Shown here: piece after piece, positions 54,007 to 61,541 of the stretch | How positions within the stretch are numbered: position 1 is the stretch's first letter | Layout of the letters: every line of letters begins with the position of its first letter | Source: Streptomyces sp. SLBN-118 | Lineage (GTDB): Bacteria; Actinomycetota; Actinomycetes; Streptomycetales; Streptomycetaceae | Assembly: GCF_006715635.1 (NCBI RefSeq) | Contig: NZ_VFNP01000001.1 | Span: forward strand, 3,472,001 to 3,536,000 | Reading direction: 5' to 3' | DNA length: 64,000 nucleotides | Program-made: the position numbers and the translations under genes | The notes under the pieces: generated by a model | Databases searched by the model: none | The model's input: only the letters and a program-made list of their open reading frames with translations | What the model was told of the DNA's origin: nothing

Positions 54007-54416
54007 ATGAGACTCTCCGAACAGGCATGCCAGCTCGTACGCGCCTTCTGGCCCAGCGGGCTGACCCTGGTCGCCCCCACTAACCGTGGCTGCAGTGGGA
54101 CCTCGGCGACACCCACGGCACGGTGGCGGTCCGAATGCCGGCACACCCCGTGGCCCTCGACCTGCTCACCGAGACCGGGCCGATGGCGGGCTCCAGCGCC
54201 AACCTGACGGGGCAGACGTCCCCCCAGGACTGCGACGCCGCACAGAACATGCTCGGCGACTCCGTCTCCGTCCACCTCGGCGGCGGCCCGACCTCGGCTG
54301 CCGTGCCGTCCTCGATCGTGGACGTCACCGGCAAGGCACCGGTCCTGCTCCGCGCGGGCGTGCTCAGCACCGAGCAGCTGCGCGAGGTCGTACCCGAACT
54401 GGGGGACTCTCACTGA
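54007..54416 (+). pseudogene. Fragment of Sua5/YrdC threonylcarbamoyl-AMP synthase, truncated and frameshifted
   Basis: One frame gives LSEQACQLVRAFWPSGLTLVAP, the YrdC-domain entry sequence. After a shift near 54080 the +2 frame continues WDLGDTHGTVAVRMPAHPVA, MAGSSANLTGQTSPQDCD, then PSSIVDVTGKAPVLLRAGVLS to a TGA at 54414-54416. The N-terminal half of the roughly 210-residue enzyme is absent. The functional enzyme (first step of t6A tRNA modification) must be encoded elsewhere. Confidence 0.8.
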
Positions 54417-54554
54417 GGCGCCGCGAGCCGAGCCCTTTCACTGTCGGGGACGCTGGCCGACAGGGCCGGACCATCAAGCTGTTGCCACCCGCCCCGGCCT
54501 CCGGCATTGTCGTCTGCGCAGTTCGATCCTGCATTTTTCGTGGAGTACCACTGC

Positions 54555-54585
54555 TTGAGCTGATCAGACGGCTCGTGATTAAAAT
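54555..54585 (+). promoter_or_regulatory. Promoter for the GvpU-like gene, probably leaderless
   Basis: TTGAGC (54555-54560) and TAAAAT (54580-54585) form a -35/-10 pair with a 19-bp spacer. The ATG follows the -10 by only 8 bp and no ribosome-binding site is present, so transcription probably starts at or beside the start codon. Confidence 0.55.
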
Positions 54586-54593
54586 CGTCTCTC

Positions 54594-54953
54594 ATGTCGA
54601 AGCCTGACGAACTGCTTGTTGACGTCGCCGCTCTGGTGGAGTCCGGGCACAGCAATCAGATGTCTCTGACCGTGGTCGCCGGTGGTGCTGTCATCACGGG
54701 GCGGCTGGCTCCCGAAGTCGTCTGGAGGCAGCGGGTGTCGGAGGTTTTGGCGGACTCGGCCCGCCTGAGCGATTTCTCCGCCGTGTTCACCGCTGCGACG
54801 CACGGGGAGGGGCCGCCCAGGCATCTGCACTTCCATGTGGCGCGGATTTTGCAGGGCGCGGTGGGGATCCCGGAGACGGGCGGGATGTACCGCGTGGCGA
54901 TCGAGGACGTCAGTGCCTGGACAATGGGCGACTTCAGCTACTCCGACCACTGA
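54594..54953 (+). CDS. Small GvpU-like protein
   Basis: 119 residues. The N-terminal helix and strand pattern DELLVDVAALVESGHSNQMSLTVVAGGAVITGRLAPEVVW, then EGPPRHLHFHVARILQGAVGIPETGGMYRVAIEDVSAWTMGDFSYSDH, resembles the gas-vesicle accessory protein GvpU family, which is found as lone genes in many actinomycetes. No other gvp gene is present. The assignment rests on remembered family character and is tentative. The gene appears intact and has a clean AT-rich promoter, unlike its decayed neighbours. Confidence 0.6.
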   Translation: MSKPDELLVDVAALVESGHSNQMSLTVVAGGAVITGRLAPEVVWRQRVSEVLADSARLSDFSAVFTAATHGEGPPRHLHFHVARILQGAVGIPETGGMYRVAIEDVSAWTMGDFSYSDH

Positions 54954-55057
54954 CCCATTGCCGCGCCGAGAAACCTCGGTACGCGGTGAGGGTCCGACCG
55001 GCGCACCCCGGTCGGACCTTCACCGCTGCTTGTCGGCGGCTCGCGCCTGCCCGTCGG

Positions 55058-55369
55058 TCAGGCGGCCACAGGGGCGCCGAGCATCGCGGAAGCCTGTTGG
55101 AGCGGGTTGAGAACGCGGGTGGGCGCGGGGGCCTGGGGAAGTTCGCGGCAGGTGAAGCCGAGCCGGGTCATGGCTCGGAGGACTTCGCTGGCGCTGAAGT
55201 CGCGGCGGTCCTGGCGTGTGATTACTTGGCCGACCTGTTTGACGGGGTAGGTGCGGCGGCCGATGATCACGGACTCGCCGGAAGCCTGCTCGGGCTTGAC
55301 GCCCTTCATCGATTCCAGGACGCCGCTCTTGGTGAGGTCGAACGGGAAGCGGGCGATGACACAGCGCAT
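55058..55369 (-). CDS. SCO5918-family small protein
   Basis: 103 residues starting MRCVIARFPFDLTKSGVLES, with RTYPVKQVGQVITRQDRRDFSASEVLRAMTRLGFTCR. I recognise this as the actinobacterial SCO5918 family, which in other Streptomyces lies with a CBS protein, a DEAD-box helicase and a cold-shock protein in the same order as here. Function unknown; the gene is last in the cassette. GTGAGG precedes the start. Confidence 0.8.
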   Translation of the reverse strand: MRCVIARFPFDLTKSGVLESMKGVKPEQASGESVIIGRRTYPVKQVGQVITRQDRRDFSASEVLRAMTRLGFTCRELPQAPAPTRVLNPLQQASAMLGAPVAA

Positions 55370-55424
55370 GATGCCTCACAGGGAGAGGGACGAGGGGGGA
55401 TGGTTCTGCCACGGTTGAGGCGGT

Positions 55425-55829
55425 TCAGCGGGCAAGGGCGAGGACGCCCAGAGCACTGCCGTGTTCGTCGACCACCAGCAGGGCATCGAGTCGGCTGTAA
55501 CGCATCGCGTGCTCGGCTTCGGCCATGGTGGTCACGGGCGAGGTGAACGGCCCTCGGTCGCCGAGGATGTCCCGCAGCTGGATCCGGTCCGTGTACGTGG
55601 AGCTGTCACGGGCTGCGGTGAGATGGGCCTGGGTGAGAAGTCCGGTGCACAGACCGTCGTTGTCGCAGACGAGGAGGTGTCCGGTGCGGGCGCTGGCCAT
55701 GACGGACAGGGCGACCTCGACGGTCATGTCGTCGCAGACCTGCGGTCCGGCGGTGTCCATGGCGTCGGCCGCCGTCCTGTGCACGGGGGTGGCACACATC
55801 GAGCGGGGCTGCATCTGAACCAGCGTCAA
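55425..55829 (-). CDS. CBS-domain pair protein
   Basis: 134 residues from TTG 55829, decided by the strong AGGAGG six bases upstream. Two CBS motifs: DMTVEVALSVMASARTGHLLVCDNDGLCTGLLTQAHL and VTTMAEAEHAMRYSRLDALLVVDEHGSALGVLALAR. CBS pairs bind adenosine nucleotides, so this may be an energy or nucleotide sensor for the cassette (inference). It lies 46 bp downstream of the helicase gene. Confidence 0.88.
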   Translation of the reverse strand: MTLVQMQPRSMCATPVHRTAADAMDTAGPQVCDDMTVEVALSVMASARTGHLLVCDNDGLCTGLLTQAHLTAARDSSTYTDRIQLRDILGDRGPFTSPVTTMAEAEHAMRYSRLDALLVVDEHGSALGVLALAR

Positions 55830-55875
55830 AAGGTGCCTCCTGCAGTGGTGGGCCAGTTTCCTGATCCCGAAGTTT

Positions 55876-57387
55876 CTAGGCCGCCGCGTCGAAGGAGGTC
55901 TGCCGCGCTGTCATGCGCCGGGCCGCCGAAGCGGGGCTGCGCCGGCCGCGTGAGGCCGCGCTGCGCTGACGCCGCTCGACTACCGGCGCGGTGATCGTCA
56001 CGGGGATGCCGGAGGGGGCTTGGGCGCCGGTGATCCGGCCGAGTGCCTCTTCGCCGGAGCGGACCTGCGTGGTCTGGGGCACGATGCCGGCCGCTGTCAT
56101 GAGGCGGGTCATGTCCCGGCGCTGGTTGGGGGTGACCAGGGTGACGACGCTGCCGGACTCCCCGGCCCGCGCGGTTCGGCCGCCGCGGTGCAGGTAGTCC
56201 TTGTGGTCGGTCGGCGGGTCGATATTGACGACGAGGTCGAGGTCGTCGACGTGGATGCCGCGGGCGGCGACGTTCGTGGCCACGAGCACGGTGACGTGTC
56301 CGGCCTTGAACTGGGCCAGGGTCCGGGTGCGCTGGGGCTGCGACTTGCCGCCGTGCAGGGCGGCGGCCCGCACCCCGCTGTTCAGCAGGTCTTGTGTCAG
56401 CCGGTCGACGGCGTGCTTGGTGTCCAGGAACATGATCACCCTGCCTTCGCGGGCCGCGATCTCGGTCGTCGTCCGGTGCTTGTCGGCGCCGTGGACGTGC
56501 AGCACGTGATGCTCCATCGTGGTGACCGCACCTGCGGACGGGTCGACGGAGTGCACGACGGGGTCGGTGAGGTAGCGGCGGACCAGGCGGTCGACGTTGC
56601 GGTCGAGGGTGGCGGAGAACAGCATCCGCTGGCCCTCGGGGCGTACCTGGTCCAGGAGCGCGGTGACCTGGGGCATGAAGCCCATGTCGGCCATCTGGTC
56701 AGCCTCGTCCAGGACGGTGATCGCGACCTGATTGAGTCGGCAGTCGTCGCGGTCGATGAGGTCCTTGAGCCGGCCCGGCGTCGCAACGACGACCTCGGCG
56801 CCACCGCGCAGCACATTGGCCTGCCTGCCGATCGGCATTCCGCCGACGACCGTGGCCAGGCGCAGCTTCACCGAGCGGGCGTAGGGGGTGAGTGCGTCGG
56901 TCACCTGCTGGGCAAGCTCACGCGTCGGCACGAGGACCAGGGCCAGCGGCCGGCGGGGCTCAGCGCGCTGTCCGGCGGTGCGGGCCAGCAGGGCCAGGCC
57001 GAAGGCGAGGGTCTTGCCGGAGCCGGTGCGCCCGCGTCCCAGGGCGTCGCGGCCCGCGAGGGTGTTGGGCAGGGTCGCGCCCTGAATCGGGAACGGGACG
57101 CTCACGCCTTGCGTGGTCAGTGTGGCCAGCAGCTGCTTGGGCATGTCGAGGTCGGCGAACGCCTCGACCGCGGGCAGCGCGGGAGTGATCGTCTTCGGCA
57201 GGGCGAACTCGCCCTGGACCGCGGCGGGCCGCCGGCCGTGGCCACCCGATCGGCCCGGGGTGCCGGAACGGGTGGGGGCGGGCGAGCCGAAGCGGGCGCC
57301 CCGCCTCGAACCGGCGCCGGACCCGAAAGCGGGGCCCTCGGTCCGGCGGGGGCGGGAGGAACGGCCGTTCGTACGTGTGGGGTTCAT
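55876..57387 (-). CDS. DEAD-box RNA helicase (RhlE/CsdA class)
   Basis: 503 residues. After an Arg/Gly-rich N-terminal tail of about 60 residues come the Q motif, motif I GRTGSGKTLAFG (about 119-130), Ia PTRELAQQV, Ib VATPGRLKDLI, II VLDEADQMADMGF, III LFSATLD, V VATNVAARGIHVDDLDLVVN and VI HRGGRTARAG. The C-terminus is basic (VVERRQRSAASRGRRSP). Such helicases unwind structured RNA at low temperature. It lies downstream of a cold-shock gene and has a roughly 320-nt leader with a hairpin at the ribosome-binding site. Confidence 0.95.
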   Translation of the reverse strand: MNPTRTNGRSSRPRRTEGPAFGSGAGSRRGARFGSPAPTRSGTPGRSGGHGRRPAAVQGEFALPKTITPALPAVEAFADLDMPKQLLATLTTQGVSVPFPIQGATLPNTLAGRDALGRGRTGSGKTLAFGLALLARTAGQRAEPRRPLALVLVPTRELAQQVTDALTPYARSVKLRLATVVGGMPIGRQANVLRGGAEVVVATPGRLKDLIDRDDCRLNQVAITVLDEADQMADMGFMPQVTALLDQVRPEGQRMLFSATLDRNVDRLVRRYLTDPVVHSVDPSAGAVTTMEHHVLHVHGADKHRTTTEIAAREGRVIMFLDTKHAVDRLTQDLLNSGVRAAALHGGKSQPQRTRTLAQFKAGHVTVLVATNVAARGIHVDDLDLVVNIDPPTDHKDYLHRGGRTARAGESGSVVTLVTPNQRRDMTRLMTAAGIVPQTTQVRSGEEALGRITGAQAPSGIPVTITAPVVERRQRSAASRGRRSPASAARRMTARQTSFDAAA

Positions 57388-57705
57388 CGAGAACCTTCCT
57401 TGATACGGCGCGCATCAAGGAATTCCCGCAGCGAAAGAGCAGCTCGGGGAATCACAAGAACGAACCGGATGGAATACGAAAAGGAATGCGGCTTGCCCTG
57501 AATCCGGTGCGGGATGCAAGCCATGAAATAGGTGACGCCATGCGGACGTGAAATCCTGGACATCGACCGGTACAGCTCCGAAAAGACGCGCATCCCTGAG
57601 GATGGGACTCGTCGTCCCACAGGTGACACCACTGTGGGAAAGATCCGCAGCTGGGACCCGCACCCCGAGGGATGCCGGGCCCCAGCTACGAAGTCCGCGT
57701 CAGCG
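57388..57705 (-). promoter_or_regulatory. Long leader of the helicase gene with hairpin overlapping the ribosome-binding site
   Basis: This 318-bp gap separates the csp stop from the helicase start. At 57398-57420 CCTTGAT and ATCAAGG form a 7-bp stem. On the minus strand its 3' arm runs into the Shine-Dalgarno GGAAGG six bases before the helicase ATG, so folding could mask it. A second hairpin, TCCCACAG / CTGTGGGA (57615-57639), lies nearer the csp gene and could be the csp terminator. No gene is visible. Confidence 0.6.
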
Positions 57706-57909
57706 TCAGGCGGGAACGATGTTCTCGGCCGTCGGGCCCTTCTGGCCCGCCGCGATGTCGAAGGTGACCTTCTGGCCTTCGACCAGCTCACGGAAGCCCT
57801 CGGCAGCGATGTTCGAGAAGTGGGCGAACACGTCGGCGCCCCCACCGTCCTGCTCGATGAAGCCGAAACCCTTGGCCGCGTTGAACCACTTCACAGTGCC
57901 TGACGCCAC
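57706..57909 (-). CDS. Cold-shock protein (CspA family)
   Basis: 67 residues from GTG 57909 behind AAAGGAG. The five-strand nucleic-acid-binding OB fold with RNP1 KGFGFIEQ and RNP2 [62 protein letters not shown]. It binds single-stranded RNA and acts as an RNA chaperone. First gene of the csp-helicase-CBS-SCO5918 cassette. Confidence 0.95.
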   Translation of the reverse strand: MASGTVKWFNAAKGFGFIEQDGGGADVFAHFSNIAAEGFRELVEGQKVTFDIAAGQKGPTAENIVPA

Positions 57910-58332
57910 GTCATATCTCCTTTGAGGCAGTACGCCGGGACCCGCGATGTGCGGATACCGGGTCGCCGCGATGATGCCCCGTCCGGAAAAAGACCGGCAA
58001 TACAAAAAGCTTCCAGATTGCCGGGAAATTCCGGCGAAGGAGCTCGAGAGTTTTTGGGAACCACAACTGCAACTGAGATCGACGGTAGCATGAGGTAGCA
58101 GCCCATGTACGGTAAATTACTCCACTCCCTTGGTTGCCATAAAAACACTCCCCGCACTGCGCGTTAAACCCTCATCTCGCGGTCATAGATATTGCGCCAC
58201 CCGGAGCGCAGCGTTTCAGGAAAAGCGGGCACCGTTCACCGCTCGGGGGGCACAACTGTTCCGGTGGCACCGTCTCGCCCGGCGTCGGCCCCGTCGACCC
58301 GTAGCCGGTCTCGACACAGATCGGGGGCGCGG
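57910..58332. other. Non-coding region upstream of csp, including an AT-rich leader
   Basis: No gene seen. The 200 bp next to csp (57910-58140) are unusually AT-rich for this genome, with T-runs on the minus strand, a TAATTT box near 58115 and a small hairpin GCCGG / CCGGC at about 58019-58034. A long 5' untranslated leader, as in cold-shock mRNAs, is a reasonable inference. The remaining 190 bp up to the hemolysin fragment show nothing recognisable. Confidence 0.45.
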
Positions 58333-58476
58333 TCAGTAGATGGCCAGGAAGATGGCGATGTAGTGCGCGGTGAAGGCTGCCACGGTCAGCGCGTGGAACA
58401 CCTCGTGAAAGCCGAACCAGCGGGGCGAGGGGTCGGGGCGCTTCAGGGCGTAGACGACTGCGCCCGCACTGTAGAA
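58333..58476 (-). pseudogene. C-terminal fragment of hemolysin III (TrhA/HlyIII) family membrane protein
   Basis: About 47 codons, FYSAGAVVYALKRPDPSPRW, then FGFHEVFHALTVAAFTAHYIAIFLAIY and stop, match the last two helices of HlyIII proteins, including the conserved H-E-x-x-H pattern of the superfamily. Everything upstream (about 170 residues) is missing and unrelated sequence follows at 58477. Confidence 0.8.
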
Positions 58477-58477
58477 T

Positions 58478-58624
58478 GATCTTCCCGACCTCAAGACACA
58501 GGTCATCGGAGAACTATGGCTCCGAGATCTCGAACTCACCGCCTGGCGCATGCTGCACGCCGACGGCAGGTCGGACGATCCCGCTGGACGCAAAGCCTTC
58601 CTCGAAGCCTGTAAGAGTGTCTGA
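58478..58624 (+). pseudogene. Unidentified C-terminal protein fragment
   Basis: The plus strand encodes NDLPDLKTQVIGELWLRD, then LELTAWRMLHADGRSDDPAG and RKAFLEACKSV before TGA. Codon usage and the amphipathic pattern look genuine, but there is a stop directly upstream and no start. It abuts the hemolysin III and csp fragments. I do not recognise the parent protein. Confidence 0.4.
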
Positions 58625-58625
58625 A

Positions 58626-58702
58626 CGTCTGCTCCGCCGTCCTGCGGGATGAAGCTGAAGCTCCCCCTCCGCGTTGAACCCCTTCACGGTTCCCGTAGCC
58701 AT
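58626..58702 (-). pseudogene. Degenerate 5' fragment of a second cold-shock gene
   Basis: From ATG 58702 the frame reads MATGTVKGFNAEGE, the start of a Csp with the RNP1 aromatic Trp lost. A shift then gives FSFIPQDGGADV in another frame, the expected continuation. The remainder is gone. It shows that the island once held two cold-shock genes. Confidence 0.75.
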
Positions 58703-58865
58703 GCCTCATGCCGTCCAGGCAGACGTGGGCGAAGGGGACCTTCCGAACCATGACAGCCAGCCCGGACGGGACATGTCCGCACTCTGACCACCGTGGGAGA
58801 CGACCCTGCGGCACACCCTGACACGCGTGTGCGGGGACCCGCCGGTACCCGGCGGGCGCGCTGCC

Positions 58866-59201
58866 TCAAGCCACGGGCGGTCCCGCCAATTCGGCGGTGC
58901 GGCGGTATTCGGCGTTGATGCGCTGGGCTTCCTCGAGTTGGTCTTCGAGGATGACGATGCGGCAGGCGGCCTCGATGGGGGTGCCCTGGTCGACGAGTTC
59001 GCGGGCTCGGGCGGCGATGCGCAGTTGGTAGCGGGAGTAGCGGCGGTGGCCGCCCTCGGAGCGCAGTGGGGTGATCAGGCGGGCTTCGCCGATGGCACGG
59101 AGGAAGCCCTGGGTGGTGCCGAGCATCTCGGCGGCCCGGCCCATCGTGTAGGCGGGGTAATCGTCGTCATCGAGACGGCTGTACGAGTCGCCTGCTGTCA
59201 T
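58866..59201 (-). CDS. MerR-like helix-turn-helix regulator
   Basis: 111 residues from ATG 59201, five bases behind GAGAGG. The DNA-binding part is YTMGRAAEMLGTTQGFLRAIGEARLITPLRSEGGHRRYSRYQLRIAARARELVDQGTPIEAACRIV, and ILEDQLEEAQRINAEY forms a short coiled coil. There is no effector domain. A 33-bp dyad lies 25 bp upstream of the start. In Streptomyces such small MerR-like proteins accompany cold-shock genes, so control of the cassette is plausible. Confidence 0.88.
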   Translation of the reverse strand: MTAGDSYSRLDDDDYPAYTMGRAAEMLGTTQGFLRAIGEARLITPLRSEGGHRRYSRYQLRIAARARELVDQGTPIEAACRIVILEDQLEEAQRINAEYRRTAELAGPPVA

Positions 59202-59226
59202 TGCACCTCTCTTTGGAACGCGTGGA

Positions 59227-59259
59227 GGGGCCTTGGTGCCGTACTGGCACCAAGGCCCC
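59227..59259. promoter_or_regulatory. Perfect 14-bp inverted repeat upstream of the MerR-like gene
   Basis: GGGGCCTTGGTGCC (59227-59240) and GGCACCAAGGCCCC (59246-59259) flank GTACT. The dyad could be an operator of the regulator or a terminator/attenuator in its leader. Confidence 0.65.
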
Positions 59260-59952
59260 GAAGGAACTGCTACACCATCTGCCGGCCCTAGTGCCGCGCC
59301 GGCCTTCTGTGTCCGCACGCCCACCCGGGAGAGGGCAGGGAATGCGGGGATCGCGGTTGCTTGACCGGAGACCACCTCACTATCGATGTCCTGCGGTACC
59401 CGGACTCAAGACTTCTGCCCGGGCGATCCTGATGGCGCCTGGCTCCTCCGTTCTTCCCTCGGTGATCAACTACTTACCAAGCGGGGGACTGCGTACTGCT
59501 GGTACTGCTCTACTGCGAACTGCTGGGTGATGCGAACTACCCAGTGGCCTGCGACAGCGCCACTCTTCGGCAGCCAGCCCCGTCGCCCGTCCTGCGTCTG
59601 CTCTGGCTTAGAACCCCACTGCCGAACTTCCCGGTACGCGCGCCCGCAGCCGACGCCTTTACCGAGGTGCTGCTCACTGACTTCACTGCTGGGTACTGCC
59701 AACTGCACTTACGGGTACTGCACTTGCGTTAACTGCGACTGCGGTACTGCTCACGGCGGCCCCTGATCACTGCGGGCCACCCGGTCCGGCCGTCAGTCCC
59801 GTCGCCGTCCTGCAACAACCCTGGCTTCGGAACTCCACCACCGCACCGTCCTGCGAACTGCAACTGCGGGTACTGCTGCCCGGCAGTTCGTCTCTGCCAG
59901 GCCCTGCTGTCTCTCTGGGCTACGAGAGAAACCATAACCACACCACCGCTCA
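59260..59952. repeat. Non-coding region with dispersed (G)TACTGC / AACTGC motifs
   Basis: No supported gene in this roughly 690-bp stretch. The hexamer-like word ACTGC, mostly as TACTGC or AACTGC, recurs many times in three clusters: about 59486-59524, 59690-59752 and 59857-59878. Clusters contain runs such as GGTACTGCTCTACTGCGAAC. The base composition is less GC-rich than the coding DNA. The clusters are not perfect tandem arrays. One plus-strand frame would be Cys-rich, but I see no gene in it. Confidence 0.6.
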
Positions 59953-60516
59953 ATGTCTACTCCGGCCGACATAGATTTCCGCGCGTTCGACGGTGAGGTA
60001 ATCGACCTCGAACAGCGACGAGGGCAGCGCGAGGCCGTCGCTGCCGACGCGTTAACCGGCCGCAGGCCGGGGCAGAAGCCCGGGCAGACTGGACCGGGCA
60101 TTGACGACAGAGACCAGGGTGACCTGATGGACACGATGAGCGTCAACGTCGCAACCGTCCGCTCCGCGACATCCGTCGCCGGCGCACGCGAGAGCGCCCG
60201 GGATTTCCTCGAAGGTCTCCTACAACCGATCGCAGCCGAGGCTGCCGACACCGTGGTTCTGGTCGTCTCGGAGCTCGTCACCAACGCCCTGCGCCACGGC
60301 GGCGGCACCTGCACCCTGAACCTGACCGCGCACCCGGACAGCATCGAGGTGGCCGTCCACGACCGCAGCCCGCAGGCCCCGCGCATGCGCACCCCCGACC
60401 TGAACGGCGGCACCGGAGGCTTCGGCTGGCCCATGGTCAACCGCCTCGCCCGCGCCACCGCGGTGACCCGCCACACGGCCGGCGGCAAGACCGTAAGCGC
60501 CCTCCTCGCCCGGTAG
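59953..60516 (+). CDS. HATPase-domain (anti-sigma-type) ATP-binding protein
   Basis: 187 residues from ATG 59953; ATG 60127 or 60136 would leave a core of about 130 residues. The core has ARESARDFLEGLL, the N-box VVLVVSELVTNALRHGGGTC, the D-box VAVHDRSPQAPRM and the G2 motif GGFGWPMVNRLA. It is of the same class as the ATPase at 40426. The long start includes a TTA codon (60052-60054). Partner unknown. Confidence 0.85.
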   Translation: MSTPADIDFRAFDGEVIDLEQRRGQREAVAADALTGRRPGQKPGQTGPGIDDRDQGDLMDTMSVNVATVRSATSVAGARESARDFLEGLLQPIAAEAADTVVLVVSELVTNALRHGGGTCTLNLTAHPDSIEVAVHDRSPQAPRMRTPDLNGGTGGFGWPMVNRLARATAVTRHTAGGKTVSALLAR

Positions 60517-60640
60517 CGCCAAGGCGCCGCCGCCGCCCGGCCCGACCGGCGGCCTCCTCAAGGTCAATCTCACCGATAACCGCTGCACCGACAGCCGTGA
60601 CGGCTGCCTGTAGCGCCGGTTTCCGAGGCTGCTATATCCG

Positions 60641-61410
60641 TCAAGCGGCCATCGCGAGGTTGTTGGCGGCCGTCAAGTTCTCCTCGACCGACCCCCGTTC
60701 GAGCAGTTTGACGACCTGGAGGGCGATGGCCCGCTTCAAGCAGCACCGGGCCTCCCGAGGCGACTTGCCCTCGGTGGTGCGCCGCTGAATGTAGACCTTG
60801 GTTGTTGGGTCGGTGCGCATGCGGATCAGCACGATGGTGTGCAGCGCCCGGTTGAGTTGCCGGTCGCCCCTCCGGTTCAGCCGGTGGCGGTTGGTCAGGC
60901 CGGAGGACGCGGGGATCGGCGGCGTGCCGGCGAACGCCGCAAACGCGGCCTCGGACCGGAAGCGGCCCGGGTGCGACCAGCTCACCAGGATCTGACCCGC
61001 GCTGATCGGACCCACGCGGTCAGCCGCGGCAGCTCGGGCGCCATCGCCTCGACCAGCACGACGATCTCGGCCTCCAGCTCCTCCGCCTCCGCCTCCGCTC
61101 GCAACGCCTGGACCCGAACGGCGGTGGACCGCAGTGCACGCGCGGTCATCCGGGGCTCGATGGTCTGGATCGGCCGCTCCCGGAGATTGGCGCAGTGCTA
61201 TATCACCGCCTTGCGGCCCTTGCCGCGCAGCTCGGCCCGCAGGTCCTCGGGCGCGGACACGAGCAGCGCCTTGAGGTGATTGATCGCCGCCGCGCACGAG
61301 GTGACGGCGCCCTGACGGGTGGCCAGCAGGACCCGCAGCGCCTCGCGTTCGCCGCGGCGACGCGGGTGAATCAGGTGCTCGGCGGTCAACGCCTCCAGTC
61401 GGCATCAGGC
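60641..61410 (-). pseudogene. IS110-family transposase remnant
   Basis: The 3' part (60641 to about 61000) encodes the IS110 transposase_20 domain: ILVSWSHPGRFRSEAAFAAF, AGTPPIPASSGLTNRHRLNRRGDRQLNRALHTIVL and RTTEGKSPREARCCLKRAIALQVVKLLER. An upstream piece, LTAEHLIHPRRRGEREALRVLLATRQGAVTSCAAAINHLKALL, lies in a different frame and ends at a stop at 61198-61200. The catalytic DEDD N-terminus is missing. At least one frameshift and a 5' deletion make it inactive. Confidence 0.88.
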
Positions 61411-61470
61411 CACCCTCGGCCCGCCTTCGACTAGCGAAAATCCAGACATAGAAGACTTATCGGAGAATCG

Positions 61471-61492
61471 CCGTTCCCAGGATGTTCCCATC
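61471..61492. repeat. Right-end integrase arm-type motif
   Basis: CCGTTCCCAGGATGTTCCCA and two further bases match 53894-53915 at 19 of 22 positions in the same orientation, 49 bp inside the right att repeat. Confidence 0.55.
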
Positions 61493-61504
61493 TGGGCGCA
61501 GAAA

Positions 61505-61533
61505 AAGCCCCCCACGATCTTCGTGGGGGGCTT
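61505..61533 (-). terminator. Rho-independent terminator downstream of tRNA-Thr
   Basis: AAGCCCCCCACGA and TCGTGGGGGGCTT form a perfect 13-bp stem with loop TCT, followed on the minus strand by TTTC. It lies on the island side of the att repeat, so it came with the element or with its att site. Confidence 0.8.
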
Positions 61534-61541
61534 CCAAGGCT

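Noticed and set aside
54410..54655. Minus-strand frame with SDQLKQWYSTKNAGSNCADDN, superficially like a DUF397 protein
   Set aside because: The DUF397 signature is not met, the frame overlaps the GvpU-like start and promoter, and no ribosome-binding site is evident.
59386..59766. Open frame encoding a Cys/Trp-rich 126-residue peptide
   Set aside because: The composition comes from the repeated ACTGC word; codon third-position GC is not elevated and no ribosome-binding site supports it.
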